Assembly: GCA_044222005.1 (NCBI GenBank) | Contig: JBGANY010000002.1 | Location: forward strand, 124,001-188,000 | Length of the DNA stretch: 64,000 nucleotides | From: Methylotenera_A sp044222005 | Lineage (GTDB): Bacteria; Pseudomonadota; Gammaproteobacteria; Burkholderiales; Methylophilaceae | Reading direction: 5' to 3' | Shown here: positions 36,730-45,251 of the stretch, piece after piece | Position numbering within the stretch: the stretch's first letter is position 1 | How the letters are laid out: each line of letters opens with the position of its first letter | The notes under the pieces: model-generated | The model's input: the letters and a program-made list of their open reading frames with translations, nothing else | What the model was told of the DNA's origin: nothing | Database searches by the model: none | Made by a program: the position numbers and the translations under genes

Positions 36730-37752
36730 ATGGATATGGCACTAAAAACTCCGCAGCTTGTCGATTCTAAACTTACGGACCAGTTCGGCCGCACAGTAGA
36801 TTACATCCGCCTTTCAATCACAGATCGCTGCGATTTCCGCTGCGTATACTGCATGGGCGAGGACATGACGTTTTTACCGCGTGATGAAGTGCTGAGTTTG
36901 GAAGAGTGTGCACGACTGGTAAAAGTATTTGTCAGCCTGGGCGTAACTAAAGTCCGCATCACCGGCGGTGAGCCGCTGGTACGCAAGAACGCGTTATGGC
37001 TATTTGAAGAAATTGGCCAAATGGAAGGCCTCAAAGAGTTAGTGCTCACTACCAACGGTAGTCAGTTATTGAAACAGGCCAAAGCGCTCAAACAAGCGGG
37101 CGTAAAGCGTATCAATATCTCGCTAGATAGCCTGGACCCGGAGCGATTTAAAAAAATCACCCGCACAGGTGATTTAAATCAGGTTTTAGCAGGCCTGCAA
37201 GCCAGTATTGACGCGGGGTTTGAAGGCGTTAAATTGAACACCGTGTTAATGTGCGGCAGCAACGATGACGAAGCGATTGATTTGGTGCAGTTTGCCATCG
37301 ACAAAAAAATCGACATCAGCTTTATCGAAGAAATGCCGCTGGGCGAAGTGAATCATGCCCGTGACAGCACCTTTGTGAGCAATGCGGATACATTGAAACT
37401 GCTACAAAGTAAGTATTCACTACTGCCCAGCACTGAGACCACAGGTGGCCCGGCACGTTACTGGCGCGTGGCGAATACCAAGACAAAAATCGGCTTCATT
37501 TCACCGCACTCACACAATTTTTGCGAGAGCTGCAACCGCGTACGCATCACCTGCAAAGGCGAGTTGTATTTGTGTTTAGGACAAGATGATAAAATCGACT
37601 TAATGCCATTATTGCGCGCAAACCCCAATAACGACGCACCTTTAATCGCAGCGATTTTAGACAGCATGGCAATTAAACCCAAAGGCCACGATTTCGATCT
37701 GCGCCGCGCAGAACCTGCGGTAGTGCGGTTTATGTCGCATACCGGCGGGTAA
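36730..37752 (+). CDS. moaA: GTP 3',8-cyclase MoaA
   Basis: Radical SAM enzyme that starts molybdenum cofactor synthesis from GTP. It contains the N-terminal 4Fe-4S motif CDFRCVYCMG, the TGGEPLVRKN segment, the C-terminal cluster CESCNRVRITCKGELYLCLG and the C-terminal GG (SHTGG) needed for activation. The frame is open from 36667, but ATGs at 36730 and 36736 match the usual N-terminus; the first gives 340 residues. It is divergent from the formate dehydrogenase operon, whose catalytic subunit needs the cofactor. Confidence 0.95.
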   Translation: MDMALKTPQLVDSKLTDQFGRTVDYIRLSITDRCDFRCVYCMGEDMTFLPRDEVLSLEECARLVKVFVSLGVTKVRITGGEPLVRKNALWLFEEIGQMEGLKELVLTTNGSQLLKQAKALKQAGVKRINISLDSLDPERFKKITRTGDLNQVLAGLQASIDAGFEGVKLNTVLMCGSNDDEAIDLVQFAIDKKIDISFIEEMPLGEVNHARDSTFVSNADTLKLLQSKYSLLPSTETTGGPARYWRVANTKTKIGFISPHSHNFCESCNRVRITCKGELYLCLGQDDKIDLMPLLRANPNNDAPLIAAILDSMAIKPKGHDFDLRRAEPAVVRFMSHTGG

Positions 37753-38345
37753 TGAGCGTTTCAGCCATCATTCTCTCAGGCGGTCGCGCCACCCGCATGA
37801 ATGGCGTGGATAAAGGCTTGGTGACGCTACAAAACAAACCACTGACTGCGCAAGTGATCGCGCGATTGAAGCCGCAAGTGGATGAAATCCTCATCAACGC
37901 CAACCGCGAAATTGCTTCTTACCAAGCATTTGGCTACCGTGTACTGCAAGATGAAACGGCTGATTTTCCAGGCCCGCTAGCGGGTTTTAGTTTGGGTTTG
38001 CAGCATGCTAAGCACGAATATCTATTAACCGTGCCGTGCGATTCGCCGTTACTGCCATTGGATCTGGCAGAAAGATTGTTAAAAGGCATGCTGGAAAGCC
38101 GCGCCGATATTGCCGTTGCGAGCGCCAATGGCGAAACGCATCAAGTATTCTGTTTGTGCAAAAAAAGCGTGTTACCCAGCCTGGTGGAGTATCTGGCAAA
38201 CGGCGGGCGTAAAGTGAGCACCTGGCAAAAAAGTCAGCTGTACGTAGAAGTGGATTTTAGTGATAATCCTGACGGGTTTACCAACCTGAATACGTTTGAA
38301 GATTTGGCAGTGCTGGAATTAAAATTAAAAAATGATGAAAAATAA
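37752..38345 (+). CDS. mobA: Molybdenum cofactor guanylyltransferase MobA
   Basis: Attaches GMP to molybdopterin to form the MGD cofactor used by enzymes such as FdsA. The 197-residue protein has the nucleotide-binding ILSGGRATRMNGVDKGLV with the catalytic Lys, DETADFPGPLAG, and TVPCDSPLLP with the magnesium-binding Asp. Its ATG overlaps the moaA stop and its end overlaps moeA by 14 bases. Confidence 0.95.
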   Translation: MSVSAIILSGGRATRMNGVDKGLVTLQNKPLTAQVIARLKPQVDEILINANREIASYQAFGYRVLQDETADFPGPLAGFSLGLQHAKHEYLLTVPCDSPLLPLDLAERLLKGMLESRADIAVASANGETHQVFCLCKKSVLPSLVEYLANGGRKVSTWQKSQLYVEVDFSDNPDGFTNLNTFEDLAVLELKLKNDEK

Positions 38346-39600
38346 AACCACGCTTTCCGAATTAATCGCCAACCCTTCGTGTCTGGAGGATTACGACCCG
38401 AACGCGATGTCTGTCACGCATGCGCGGCAATTTATCAAGCAGTTTTTAAGCCCGGTACATGAAGCAGAAACCCTGCCTGTCCGCGAGAGTTTGGGGCGTG
38501 TGCTGGCGGAGGATATTGTCTCGCCCAGCAATGTGCCCAACCATAACAATAGCGCCATGGATGGCTTTGCATTTAAGTTTTCTGCAAATTTAAAAACCCT
38601 TAAAATCATTGGCACTGCCTTTGCTGGCCAACCTTTCATGGACAATTTGAATGCCGGTGAATGCGTAAAAATCATGACTGGCGCGGTAATTCCAGCAGGC
38701 GCGGATACAGTGGTAATGCAAGAACGAATCGCGATAAAAAGCGATCGGATTACATTGCTTGAAGAGACTAAACAAGGCGCAAACGTGCGTTTAGCGGGCG
38801 AAGATTTGAGAATTGGCCAAACTGTTCTGTCAAAAGGCCACATCATGAAACCTGCGGATTTGGGTTTAGTGGCTTCACTCGGCATCGCTGAAGTGCCAGT
38901 TTACCGCAAACTCAAAGTCGCATTCTTTAGCACCGGCGACGAGTTGGTTGGCGTAGGAAACCCGCTGCAAGAAGGCCAGGTTTACGACAGCAACCGCTAC
39001 ACGCTATATGGCATGCTCAGCAGACTGGGGGCACAGATCAGCGATTTAGGCAACGTGCCGGATGACCCTTCGCAACTGGAAGAAACCCTGCTGCAAGCCG
39101 CACAAAATAACGATGTCGTCATCACCAGCGGCGGCGTTTCGGTGGGCGAGGCGGACTATATGAAAGCCTTGCTTGCCAGACACGGCCAAGTGCTATTCTG
39201 GAAAATGAACATGAAACCCGGCCGTCCTTTAGCTTACGGAAAGATAGCTGGTGCGCACTATTTTGGACTGCCCGGCAACCCGGTAGCAACCATGGTGACG
39301 TTTTACCAGTTTGTACGGGAGGCATTGCTTATGTTGCAGGGTGCAACAGCCAAACCTTTGCCCATGCTGATGGTCGAATGCACGGAGCCGATTAAAAAGG
39401 CCACTGGCCGCACTGAGTTTCAACGTGGCGTTTTGTATGATGATGCCGGCGTCTGGAAGGTCAAACCTACTGGCAATCAAGGCTCCGGCATCCTCAGCAG
39501 CATGAGTGCCGCCAACTGCTTTATTGTGCTGGATGAAGCTACAGGCAACTGTGCTGCTGGTGAACTGGTGAAAGTGCAAGTTCTGGAAGGCCTGATTTAA
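38332..39600 (+). CDS. moeA: Molybdopterin molybdenumtransferase MoeA
   Basis: Inserts molybdate into adenylylated molybdopterin. The 422-residue protein shows SPSNVPNHNNSAMDGFAF, IMTGAVIPAGADTVVMQE, STGDELVGVG, DSNRYTLYGML, ITSGGVSVGEADYM, and the GLPGNPVATMVTFYQFV loop near the C-terminus. It completes a moaA-mobA-moeA set; other cofactor genes (moaBCDE, mog) are not in the window. Confidence 0.96.
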   Translation: MMKNKTTLSELIANPSCLEDYDPNAMSVTHARQFIKQFLSPVHEAETLPVRESLGRVLAEDIVSPSNVPNHNNSAMDGFAFKFSANLKTLKIIGTAFAGQPFMDNLNAGECVKIMTGAVIPAGADTVVMQERIAIKSDRITLLEETKQGANVRLAGEDLRIGQTVLSKGHIMKPADLGLVASLGIAEVPVYRKLKVAFFSTGDELVGVGNPLQEGQVYDSNRYTLYGMLSRLGAQISDLGNVPDDPSQLEETLLQAAQNNDVVITSGGVSVGEADYMKALLARHGQVLFWKMNMKPGRPLAYGKIAGAHYFGLPGNPVATMVTFYQFVREALLMLQGATAKPLPMLMVECTEPIKKATGRTEFQRGVLYDDAGVWKVKPTGNQGSGILSSMSAANCFIVLDEATGNCAAGELVKVQVLEGLI

Positions 39601-39626
39601 CAAATGCACTTAACATAATACGTGAG

Positions 39627-39648
39627 TTATGGTTGATATCAACCATAA
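39627..39648. repeat. Perfect 22-bp palindrome upstream of the TonB-like gene
   Basis: Two 11-base arms (TTATGGTTGAT and its exact reverse complement) meet without a spacer at 39637/39638. It lies 26 bases after moeA and about 45-65 bases upstream of the predicted transcription start of the TonB-like gene, a typical activator position. It could alternatively form an RNA hairpin after moeA, but no T-run follows. Binding protein unknown. Confidence 0.75.
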
Positions 39649-39655
39649 TTTAACC

Positions 39656-39685
39656 TTATCAATCTCCTATAAGCTGTAGTATAAT
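39656..39685 (+). promoter_or_regulatory. Predicted promoter of the TonB-like gene and histidine kinase
   Basis: A perfect -10 element TATAAT lies at 39680-39685, with a poor -35 (TTATCA at 39656-39661, 18-base spacer). A consensus -10 with weak -35 just downstream of a palindrome suggests activator-dependent transcription. Start site would be near 39692. Confidence 0.5.
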
Positions 39686-39727
39686 CAAAGACTTAGCCAA
39701 AAAATCTATTGCTCTGACATTTAAACT

Positions 39728-40459
39728 TTGGACATTTCCATAAAAAACCCTGGCATCAACGATAACACCCTTATTTGGGCAATTATCTGCTCTGTTCTAC
39801 TGCATCTGCTGCTGTTAGCCATCGTCCCCAACTTTAAGTTTGATGCGATTAAAGAAATTCCTCAAGAACTCACCATTCAAATTCAACAACCAAAGCCACC
39901 CGAGCCAGTAGTGGTGCCTGAGCAGCCAAAACCAGTGGAACCCATAAAACCGGCACCAGAGCCGATTAAGCCATTGCCAAAAAAAATGCCTAAACCCGAT
40001 CCCATTCCGGTGCAGGACATCAAGCCAGAGCCTGTAGCATCTGAGCCAGCCCCACCACCTGCCGTAATCACCGCTGCACCTAAAGTAGATGCACCCCCGG
40101 TTATTACCGCTCCGCCGCCCCCGCCAGAACCACCTAAAAAAATAGAACCGGATGAGGCCGATATCAGTGCAGCCTTAAGCCAATATGGCGGCACCCTAGG
40201 CCGCGCAATTGCGAAACACAAGCAATACCCAAAAATTGCGCAGATGCGTGGCTGGCAAGGCGATTGCCTGCTGATTCTGAAAATTGACGGTAGCGGTAAT
40301 GTGCTGTCTGCCAATGTAAAAGAATCCAGCGGCTTTGAAGCGCTGGATAAGCAGGCGCTTGAGATGGTACGCAAGGCCTCGCCTTTCCCGGCACCGCCTG
40401 AAGCGCTGCGCGGCCGCAGTTTCGATATCACTGTACCGGTATCATTCAAACTAGAATAA
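39728..40459 (+). CDS. TonB-like energy transducer
   Basis: A 243-residue protein with one N-terminal membrane helix (about 15-35), a long Pro/Lys/Glu-rich periplasmic spacer (about 50-140, with repeated KPxEPxKP patterns) and a TonB C-terminal domain (about 160-243) with YPKIAQMRGWQGDCLLIL and ALRGRSFDITVPVSFKLE. Such proteins pass proton-motive energy to outer membrane receptors. It starts at TTG 39728; no in-frame ATG precedes the membrane helix. No exbB/exbD or receptor is nearby. Seven bases downstream begins a histidine kinase gene, so the two are probably cotranscribed. Confidence 0.85.
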   Translation: MDISIKNPGINDNTLIWAIICSVLLHLLLLAIVPNFKFDAIKEIPQELTIQIQQPKPPEPVVVPEQPKPVEPIKPAPEPIKPLPKKMPKPDPIPVQDIKPEPVASEPAPPPAVITAAPKVDAPPVITAPPPPPEPPKKIEPDEADISAALSQYGGTLGRAIAKHKQYPKIAQMRGWQGDCLLILKIDGSGNVLSANVKESSGFEALDKQALEMVRKASPFPAPPEALRGRSFDITVPVSFKLE

Positions 40460-40466
40460 TTCACGT

Positions 40467-41924
40467 ATGCATCCACTCTTAGCAGGCAGACCAAGATCGC
40501 TCCGTGATTTACTGCTTGTGCATGAACTTATTTTTGTTGCCCTCATTTTACTGGCAGTGGCGGGCGGCGGCTACGGCATTTATCTGTGGGATAAATCGGC
40601 CAAAGAATCACAGCGCATTCACTCGCTGGTGCAAGAGATTCAGCAAACCCGCGGCAACCTTTACCGTCAAATGAAAGAGTTGTTTGATGCTTTTTTTTTG
40701 GAGGACCATGAGGCGCGCGATGAATACAAGGCTTACACGCAATCCATTCTGAGCAACTTCAATCGCCTTCACAATCTAGCGGAAGGCGCGGCAGAGCAAC
40801 AAGCGATTGCGGACCTGGAGCAAAAATACCGCGCCTTTGCAGAAGACGCGCCAGACCTGTTTTACCGCTACCAGGTTGCGCCCAGCGCAGCTTCGCGCAA
40901 AACCTTGTACAAAGACATGGAAACCGGCATTTTCGCACGCTACGAAACCGTTTCGCAACGTGCGGAAGACTTGCTTGCGCTCAAGCAGAACGAACTAAAA
41001 ACACGCCTGAACGAAGCCAAACAAACCTCATTGCTGGTGCTGGGTATTCCAATTGTTTTGGCCGGGTTGTTGTTAGTGCTTTCGCGGCTTTTTCTTAAAC
41101 GTAAGATCGTGTCTCCTATCAACGCCATCATGCGCGCAACTAGCGAGCTTAGCGCAGGCAACTTGATCCATAAAGTCCCGGAAACAGGTGCGGCTGAATT
41201 AGCTACTTTATCAAAAGAAATCAACAAGATGGCGGAAGATCTGGCCGAAAGCCGCGATGCGCTTGTACGTACCGAAAAACAAGCCGCGATGGGTCTGTTA
41301 GTGCCGATGCTGGCGCATAATATCCGCAACCCACTGGCGAGCATCCGCGCCACTGCGCAGCTGCTGGACGACCCTGAACATGATAATGACACGCGTGAAT
41401 CACTGCTTGGCATCATTAATACAGTAGACAGGCTGGAGCGCTGGACTGGCGCGCTGCTGGCCTATTTGCACCCGGTCAAGCCTCAGTTGAAACCAATGCG
41501 TTTTGATCGCATTCTGGATGGCGCACTACTGCCTTTAGCGCAAAAAATTCGGGATAAGCAAATCAACATAGTTAAGCGCATTGACCTTCCTGATGCAACA
41601 ATAGTCACTGACGAGCACTTGCTAGAGCAGGTTTTTTACAACTTGATCTTAAATGCAATTGATGCTTCCCCAAAAGCTAGCAATATAACCATTTATGCAC
41701 AACTCAGTAACAATGTGTTTACCAGCACCATTTGCGACGAAGGGTCTGGCATGCCATTCACACCAGATCCGCATGCAATCAGCCCGGGGCCCAGCACCAA
41801 GCGGTTTGGCACTGGTCTGGGCATTCCTTTCGCGTTTAAAGTATGCGAAGTGCTGGGTGGCAATATCGTGTTTGAACCTGCATCACCACAGGGCACACGC
41901 ATCACACTAACCCTGCCGCAATAA
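40467..41924 (+). CDS. Membrane sensor histidine kinase, no adjacent response regulator
   Basis: A 485-residue sensor with membrane helices at about 19-40 and 188-208 enclosing a 145-residue helical periplasmic domain, then a HAMP domain (IVSPINAIMRATSELSAGN), a dimerisation domain with the phospho-accepting His284 in MLAHNIRNPLASIRAT, and an ATPase domain with the N box (NLILNAIDASP), G1 (DEGSGMP) and G2 (GTGLGIPFAFKV). The H box is closer to NtrB/AtoS-type kinases than to EnvZ. No receiver gene lies beside it. It directly follows the TonB-like gene. Confidence 0.88.
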   Translation: MHPLLAGRPRSLRDLLLVHELIFVALILLAVAGGGYGIYLWDKSAKESQRIHSLVQEIQQTRGNLYRQMKELFDAFFLEDHEARDEYKAYTQSILSNFNRLHNLAEGAAEQQAIADLEQKYRAFAEDAPDLFYRYQVAPSAASRKTLYKDMETGIFARYETVSQRAEDLLALKQNELKTRLNEAKQTSLLVLGIPIVLAGLLLVLSRLFLKRKIVSPINAIMRATSELSAGNLIHKVPETGAAELATLSKEINKMAEDLAESRDALVRTEKQAAMGLLVPMLAHNIRNPLASIRATAQLLDDPEHDNDTRESLLGIINTVDRLERWTGALLAYLHPVKPQLKPMRFDRILDGALLPLAQKIRDKQINIVKRIDLPDATIVTDEHLLEQVFYNLILNAIDASPKASNITIYAQLSNNVFTSTICDEGSGMPFTPDPHAISPGPSTKRFGTGLGIPFAFKVCEVLGGNIVFEPASPQGTRITLTLPQ

Positions 41925-42047
41925 TACTTTTCCATCAAACTCAACCGAAGCATTGAGCGCCTGTCACATTTTGCAAATAATATTCAGGTCTGCATAAATT
42001 TAAGCTTGCCTAAATGCCAATTTTTTACAACAATGAGAGCTATCCAT

Positions 42048-42515
42048 ATGACAACGACCATGCTTAATCAAACCGTTCCCGATTTTGAATTATCCGCTAC
42101 CAGCGGCATCACTTTTAAGCTTTCAAACCATCGGGGCAAAACCCTCGTGATCTATTTTTACCCGAAGGACAATACGCCCGGCTGCACCACGCAGGGCATA
42201 CAGTTTCGCGATAGCTTCCCAGAATTTAAAACCTTGAATGCCGAGATTTTCGGCGTGTCACGCGACAGCCTGAAATCTCACGAAAACTTTAAAGCCAAAT
42301 TTGGATTTCCGTTTGAATTGCTGGCCGACACCGAAGAGCTTGCCTGTGGCATTTTTGGCGTGATAAAAATGAAAAACATGTATGGCAAGCAAGTACGCGG
42401 CATAGAACGCAGCACTTTTATTATCGATAAAAATGGCAAATTGGTACATGAATGGCGTGGCGTGAAGGTGGATGGCCACGCGCAGGAAGTGCTTAACTTT
42501 ATTAAAACCTTATAA
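42048..42515 (+). CDS. bcp: Thioredoxin-dependent peroxiredoxin, Bcp/PrxQ family
   Basis: Reduces hydrogen and organic peroxides. From the ATG at 42048 (MTTTMLNQTVPDFEL; the frame is open from 42006) it has 155 residues. The peroxidatic cysteine lies in YPKDNTPGCTTQGIQFRD. The resolving cysteine that many family members have five residues later is absent, so this is a one-Cys or atypical form; another Cys occurs in ELACGIFG. IERSTFIIDKNGKLVHEWRG is typical of the C-terminal half. Confidence 0.92.
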   Translation: MTTTMLNQTVPDFELSATSGITFKLSNHRGKTLVIYFYPKDNTPGCTTQGIQFRDSFPEFKTLNAEIFGVSRDSLKSHENFKAKFGFPFELLADTEELACGIFGVIKMKNMYGKQVRGIERSTFIIDKNGKLVHEWRGVKVDGHAQEVLNFIKTL

Positions 42516-42538
42516 CCAAATAACGATTAACTAAAATT

Positions 42539-43936
42539 ATGGCCAAAAAACCTACAACTGATACCAAACTCTTTGTCCTTGATACCAACGTGCTGATGCA
42601 TGACCCTTCGAGCTTGTTCCGCTTTGAAGAACATGACATTTATTTGCCCATGGTGACGCTGGAAGAACTGGATAACAACAAAAAAGGCGTGACTGAGGTT
42701 GCCCGCAATGCGCGCCAGGCCAGCCGGTACTTAGAAGAGATTGTAGGCACCGACCTTACCAATCTGGAGTTAGGTTGCCCGCTCGCGATTAATGGCAACA
42801 AGCATTTGCCGGGTCGCTTGTTTTTACAAACCTCGCAAGTCCATATTGAGCTTCCAGGGTTGGCGGGCAGCAAGGCCGACAACCAAATCATCAGTGTAGT
42901 GCTGGCACTTCAAAAGCAATATCCCAATCGCCAGGTTATTTTAGTCAGCAAAGACATCAACATCCGCATCAAGGCACGCGCCATGGGCGTGCCAGCTGAA
43001 GATTACTTTAATGACAAAGTGTTGGAGGATAGCGACTTACTCTACAACGGCATGAAAGAATTGCCACAGGATTTCTGGGATAAACACAGCAAAGCGATGG
43101 AATCGTGGCAGGAAGCCGGACGCATGTTTTACCGCATTTCCGGCCCGCTCATTAAAACATTTTTAATCAATGAGTTTGTGTTTTACGAGTTTGACAAGCC
43201 GTTTCACGCCATCGTGCGCAAGCTTGAAAACAATACTGCAGTGCTGGAAGTGGTGCATGACCATGCTAATCCCAAACACAATGTATGGGGTATTACAGCG
43301 CGTAATCGTGAGCAGAACTATGCACTGAACTTATTGATGGATCCAGACATTGATTTTGTCACCCTGCTTGGCCAGGCAGGCACCGGCAAAACATTACTCA
43401 CGCTCGCTGCGGCACTAACCCAGACTTTAGATAAAAAAATCTACTCCGAAATTATCATGACGCGCGTAACAGTGCCCGTGGGTGAAGATATTGGCTTTTT
43501 GCCTGGCACCGAGGAAGAAAAAATGGCACCCTGGATGGGAGCGCTGGAAGACAATCTGGATGTACTCAATAAAACGGATGAAGATGCAGGCGAATGGGGA
43601 CGTGCCGCGACGCAGGATTTGATTCGCACGCGCATCAAGGTGAAATCGCTTAACTTTATGCGTGGCCGCACGTTTCTGCATAAGTTCTTGATTATCGATG
43701 AAGCGCAAAACCTGACGCCAAAACAAATGAAAACATTGATTACGCGCGCAGGCCCAGGCACCAAGGTGGTATGTTTAGGCAATATCTCACAGATTGACAC
43801 TCCTTACCTCACCGAAGGAAGCTCCGGATTGACCTATGTGGTCGACCGCTTTAAGGGTTGGGCGCATAATGGTCATGTAACATTGGTGCGCGGCGAACGT
43901 TCGAGATTGGCGGATTTTGCGGCAGAGGCCTTATAA
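42539..43936 (+). CDS. PIN-domain plus PhoH-like ATPase
   Basis: A 465-residue two-domain protein. The N-terminal PIN ribonuclease-like domain (about 8-150) has VLDTNVLMHDPSSLFRF and a conserved acidic core through VSKDINIRIKARAMG. The C-terminal PhoH domain has Walker A GQAGTGKTLLTLAAA and Walker B FLIIDEAQNLTPKQMK. This PIN-PhoH fusion is a widespread bacterial family (B. subtilis YlaK type) thought to act on RNA. It follows bcp by 23 bases. Confidence 0.93.
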   Translation: MAKKPTTDTKLFVLDTNVLMHDPSSLFRFEEHDIYLPMVTLEELDNNKKGVTEVARNARQASRYLEEIVGTDLTNLELGCPLAINGNKHLPGRLFLQTSQVHIELPGLAGSKADNQIISVVLALQKQYPNRQVILVSKDINIRIKARAMGVPAEDYFNDKVLEDSDLLYNGMKELPQDFWDKHSKAMESWQEAGRMFYRISGPLIKTFLINEFVFYEFDKPFHAIVRKLENNTAVLEVVHDHANPKHNVWGITARNREQNYALNLLMDPDIDFVTLLGQAGTGKTLLTLAAALTQTLDKKIYSEIIMTRVTVPVGEDIGFLPGTEEEKMAPWMGALEDNLDVLNKTDEDAGEWGRAATQDLIRTRIKVKSLNFMRGRTFLHKFLIIDEAQNLTPKQMKTLITRAGPGTKVVCLGNISQIDTPYLTEGSSGLTYVVDRFKGWAHNGHVTLVRGERSRLADFAAEAL

Positions 43937-44039
43937 CAGCATTTAATAAGCAAAATACAACTTGCCTGAAAAACGGGCGAGAAAACATACGACCATGGGG
44001 ATGAGATAATCACCAGCAGTAATTGGTGATATAAGCAGC

Positions 44040-45221
44040 ATGAATTTCGGCTTTTATACCATACTGACGGCGCAGTTTCTGTCTGCACTGGCGGATAACG
44101 CGCTACTGTTTGCTGCCATCGCGTTGCTGCAGGAAATGAGCGCGCCTGACTGGCATACTCCGCTGTTGCAGCAGTTCTTTGTCATCTCCTATATCGTGCT
44201 GGCACCTTTTGTCGGTTCATTCGCCGATGCACTGCCCAAGGGGCGCGTCATGTTCATCTCGAATGCCATCAAATTCACCGGCAGCCTGGCAATGCTGCTG
44301 GGCATGCCACCGCTGTATGCTTACGGCATTGTCGGCATAGGTGCTGCTGCCTACTCACCTGCCAAATACGGCATTCTTACCGAGTACCTACTTCCTAATA
44401 TGCTGGTCAAAGCTAACGGCTGGATGGAAGCAACCACTGTGATGGCCATCATATTCGGCGCCATTCTCGGTGGATACATGGCAAGTTCTGATCCCCATTT
44501 CGCCATGATCATCATCACTGCACTCTATATGGCGGCAGCCGGGGTCAACATTTACATCCCCAGACTGCCTATCGACCATAAGCTGCCTAAGAAGAACCCG
44601 CTGTTCATGCTGCAGGATTTCTGGCATTCATTCAAAGCATTGTGGCGGGATAGCCAAGGGCAGGTATCACTGGCCGTGACCACGCTGTTCTGGGGGGCAG
44701 GTGCAACCTTACGCCTGGTTGTGATTACCTGGGCCGCCAGCGCACTCAACTTCGGACTGGAGCAAGCCACGCAGCTCATGGCCCTGCTGGCGGTAGGCAT
44801 TGCAGTAGGTTCTGTTTTCGCAGCGCGTTATATCAGGCTGGAAGAGTCCACCAGGGTACTGCCGGCTGGCATTGTCATGGGGATACTGGTGGTCGCGATG
44901 GCTTTCGTACAGGACTGGAGACTGGCCGCCGGGCTCCTGTTCATCATCGGCGCCCTGGCTGGTTTCTTCGTTGTACCACTGAATGCCTTGCTACAGCACC
45001 GCGGGCACGAGCTGATTGGTGCCGGCCACTCGATTGCAGTACAGAATTTCAACGAACATATCGGGATTCTGCTGCTGCTTGGCGCCTATCTACTGATGGT
45101 CAAGGCCGAGATTTCCATCCATCTTATCGTCATCATATTTGGGCTGTTTGTCAGCGGCTGCATGACGATTATCTATCGTCGCTATCGACTGATAAAGATA
45201 GTAAATCCCTTGCCGGATTGA
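44040..45221 (+). CDS. lplT: Lysophospholipid transporter LplT
   Basis: Major-facilitator-family protein of 393 residues with about 11-12 helices, matching LplT, which flips lysophospholipids inward for reacylation. Family sequence is visible at the N-terminus (LTAQFLSALADNALLFAAIA), in SNAIKFTGSLAMLLG, and in AAAYSPAKYGILTEYLLP. The usual partner, acyltransferase Aas, is not in the window. Base composition is visibly higher in GC (one sampled line about 57% against about 47% in phoH) and codons favour CTG, ATC and GGC, unlike its neighbours. A 7-bp inverted repeat (ATCACCA/TGGTGAT, 44009-44030) overlaps the region where the ribosome site should be. Confidence 0.92.
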   Translation: MNFGFYTILTAQFLSALADNALLFAAIALLQEMSAPDWHTPLLQQFFVISYIVLAPFVGSFADALPKGRVMFISNAIKFTGSLAMLLGMPPLYAYGIVGIGAAAYSPAKYGILTEYLLPNMLVKANGWMEATTVMAIIFGAILGGYMASSDPHFAMIIITALYMAAAGVNIYIPRLPIDHKLPKKNPLFMLQDFWHSFKALWRDSQGQVSLAVTTLFWGAGATLRLVVITWAASALNFGLEQATQLMALLAVGIAVGSVFAARYIRLEESTRVLPAGIVMGILVVAMAFVQDWRLAAGLLFIIGALAGFFVVPLNALLQHRGHELIGAGHSIAVQNFNEHIGILLLLGAYLLMVKAEISIHLIVIIFGLFVSGCMTIIYRRYRLIKIVNPLPD

Positions 45222-45251
45222 CAGGGGATTCATATGCTATCACGCGCCCTC

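Noticed and set aside
45222..45251. Possible terminator between lplT and ndh (AATCCC...GGGATT)
   Set aside because: The stem has a mismatch and no T-run on either strand.
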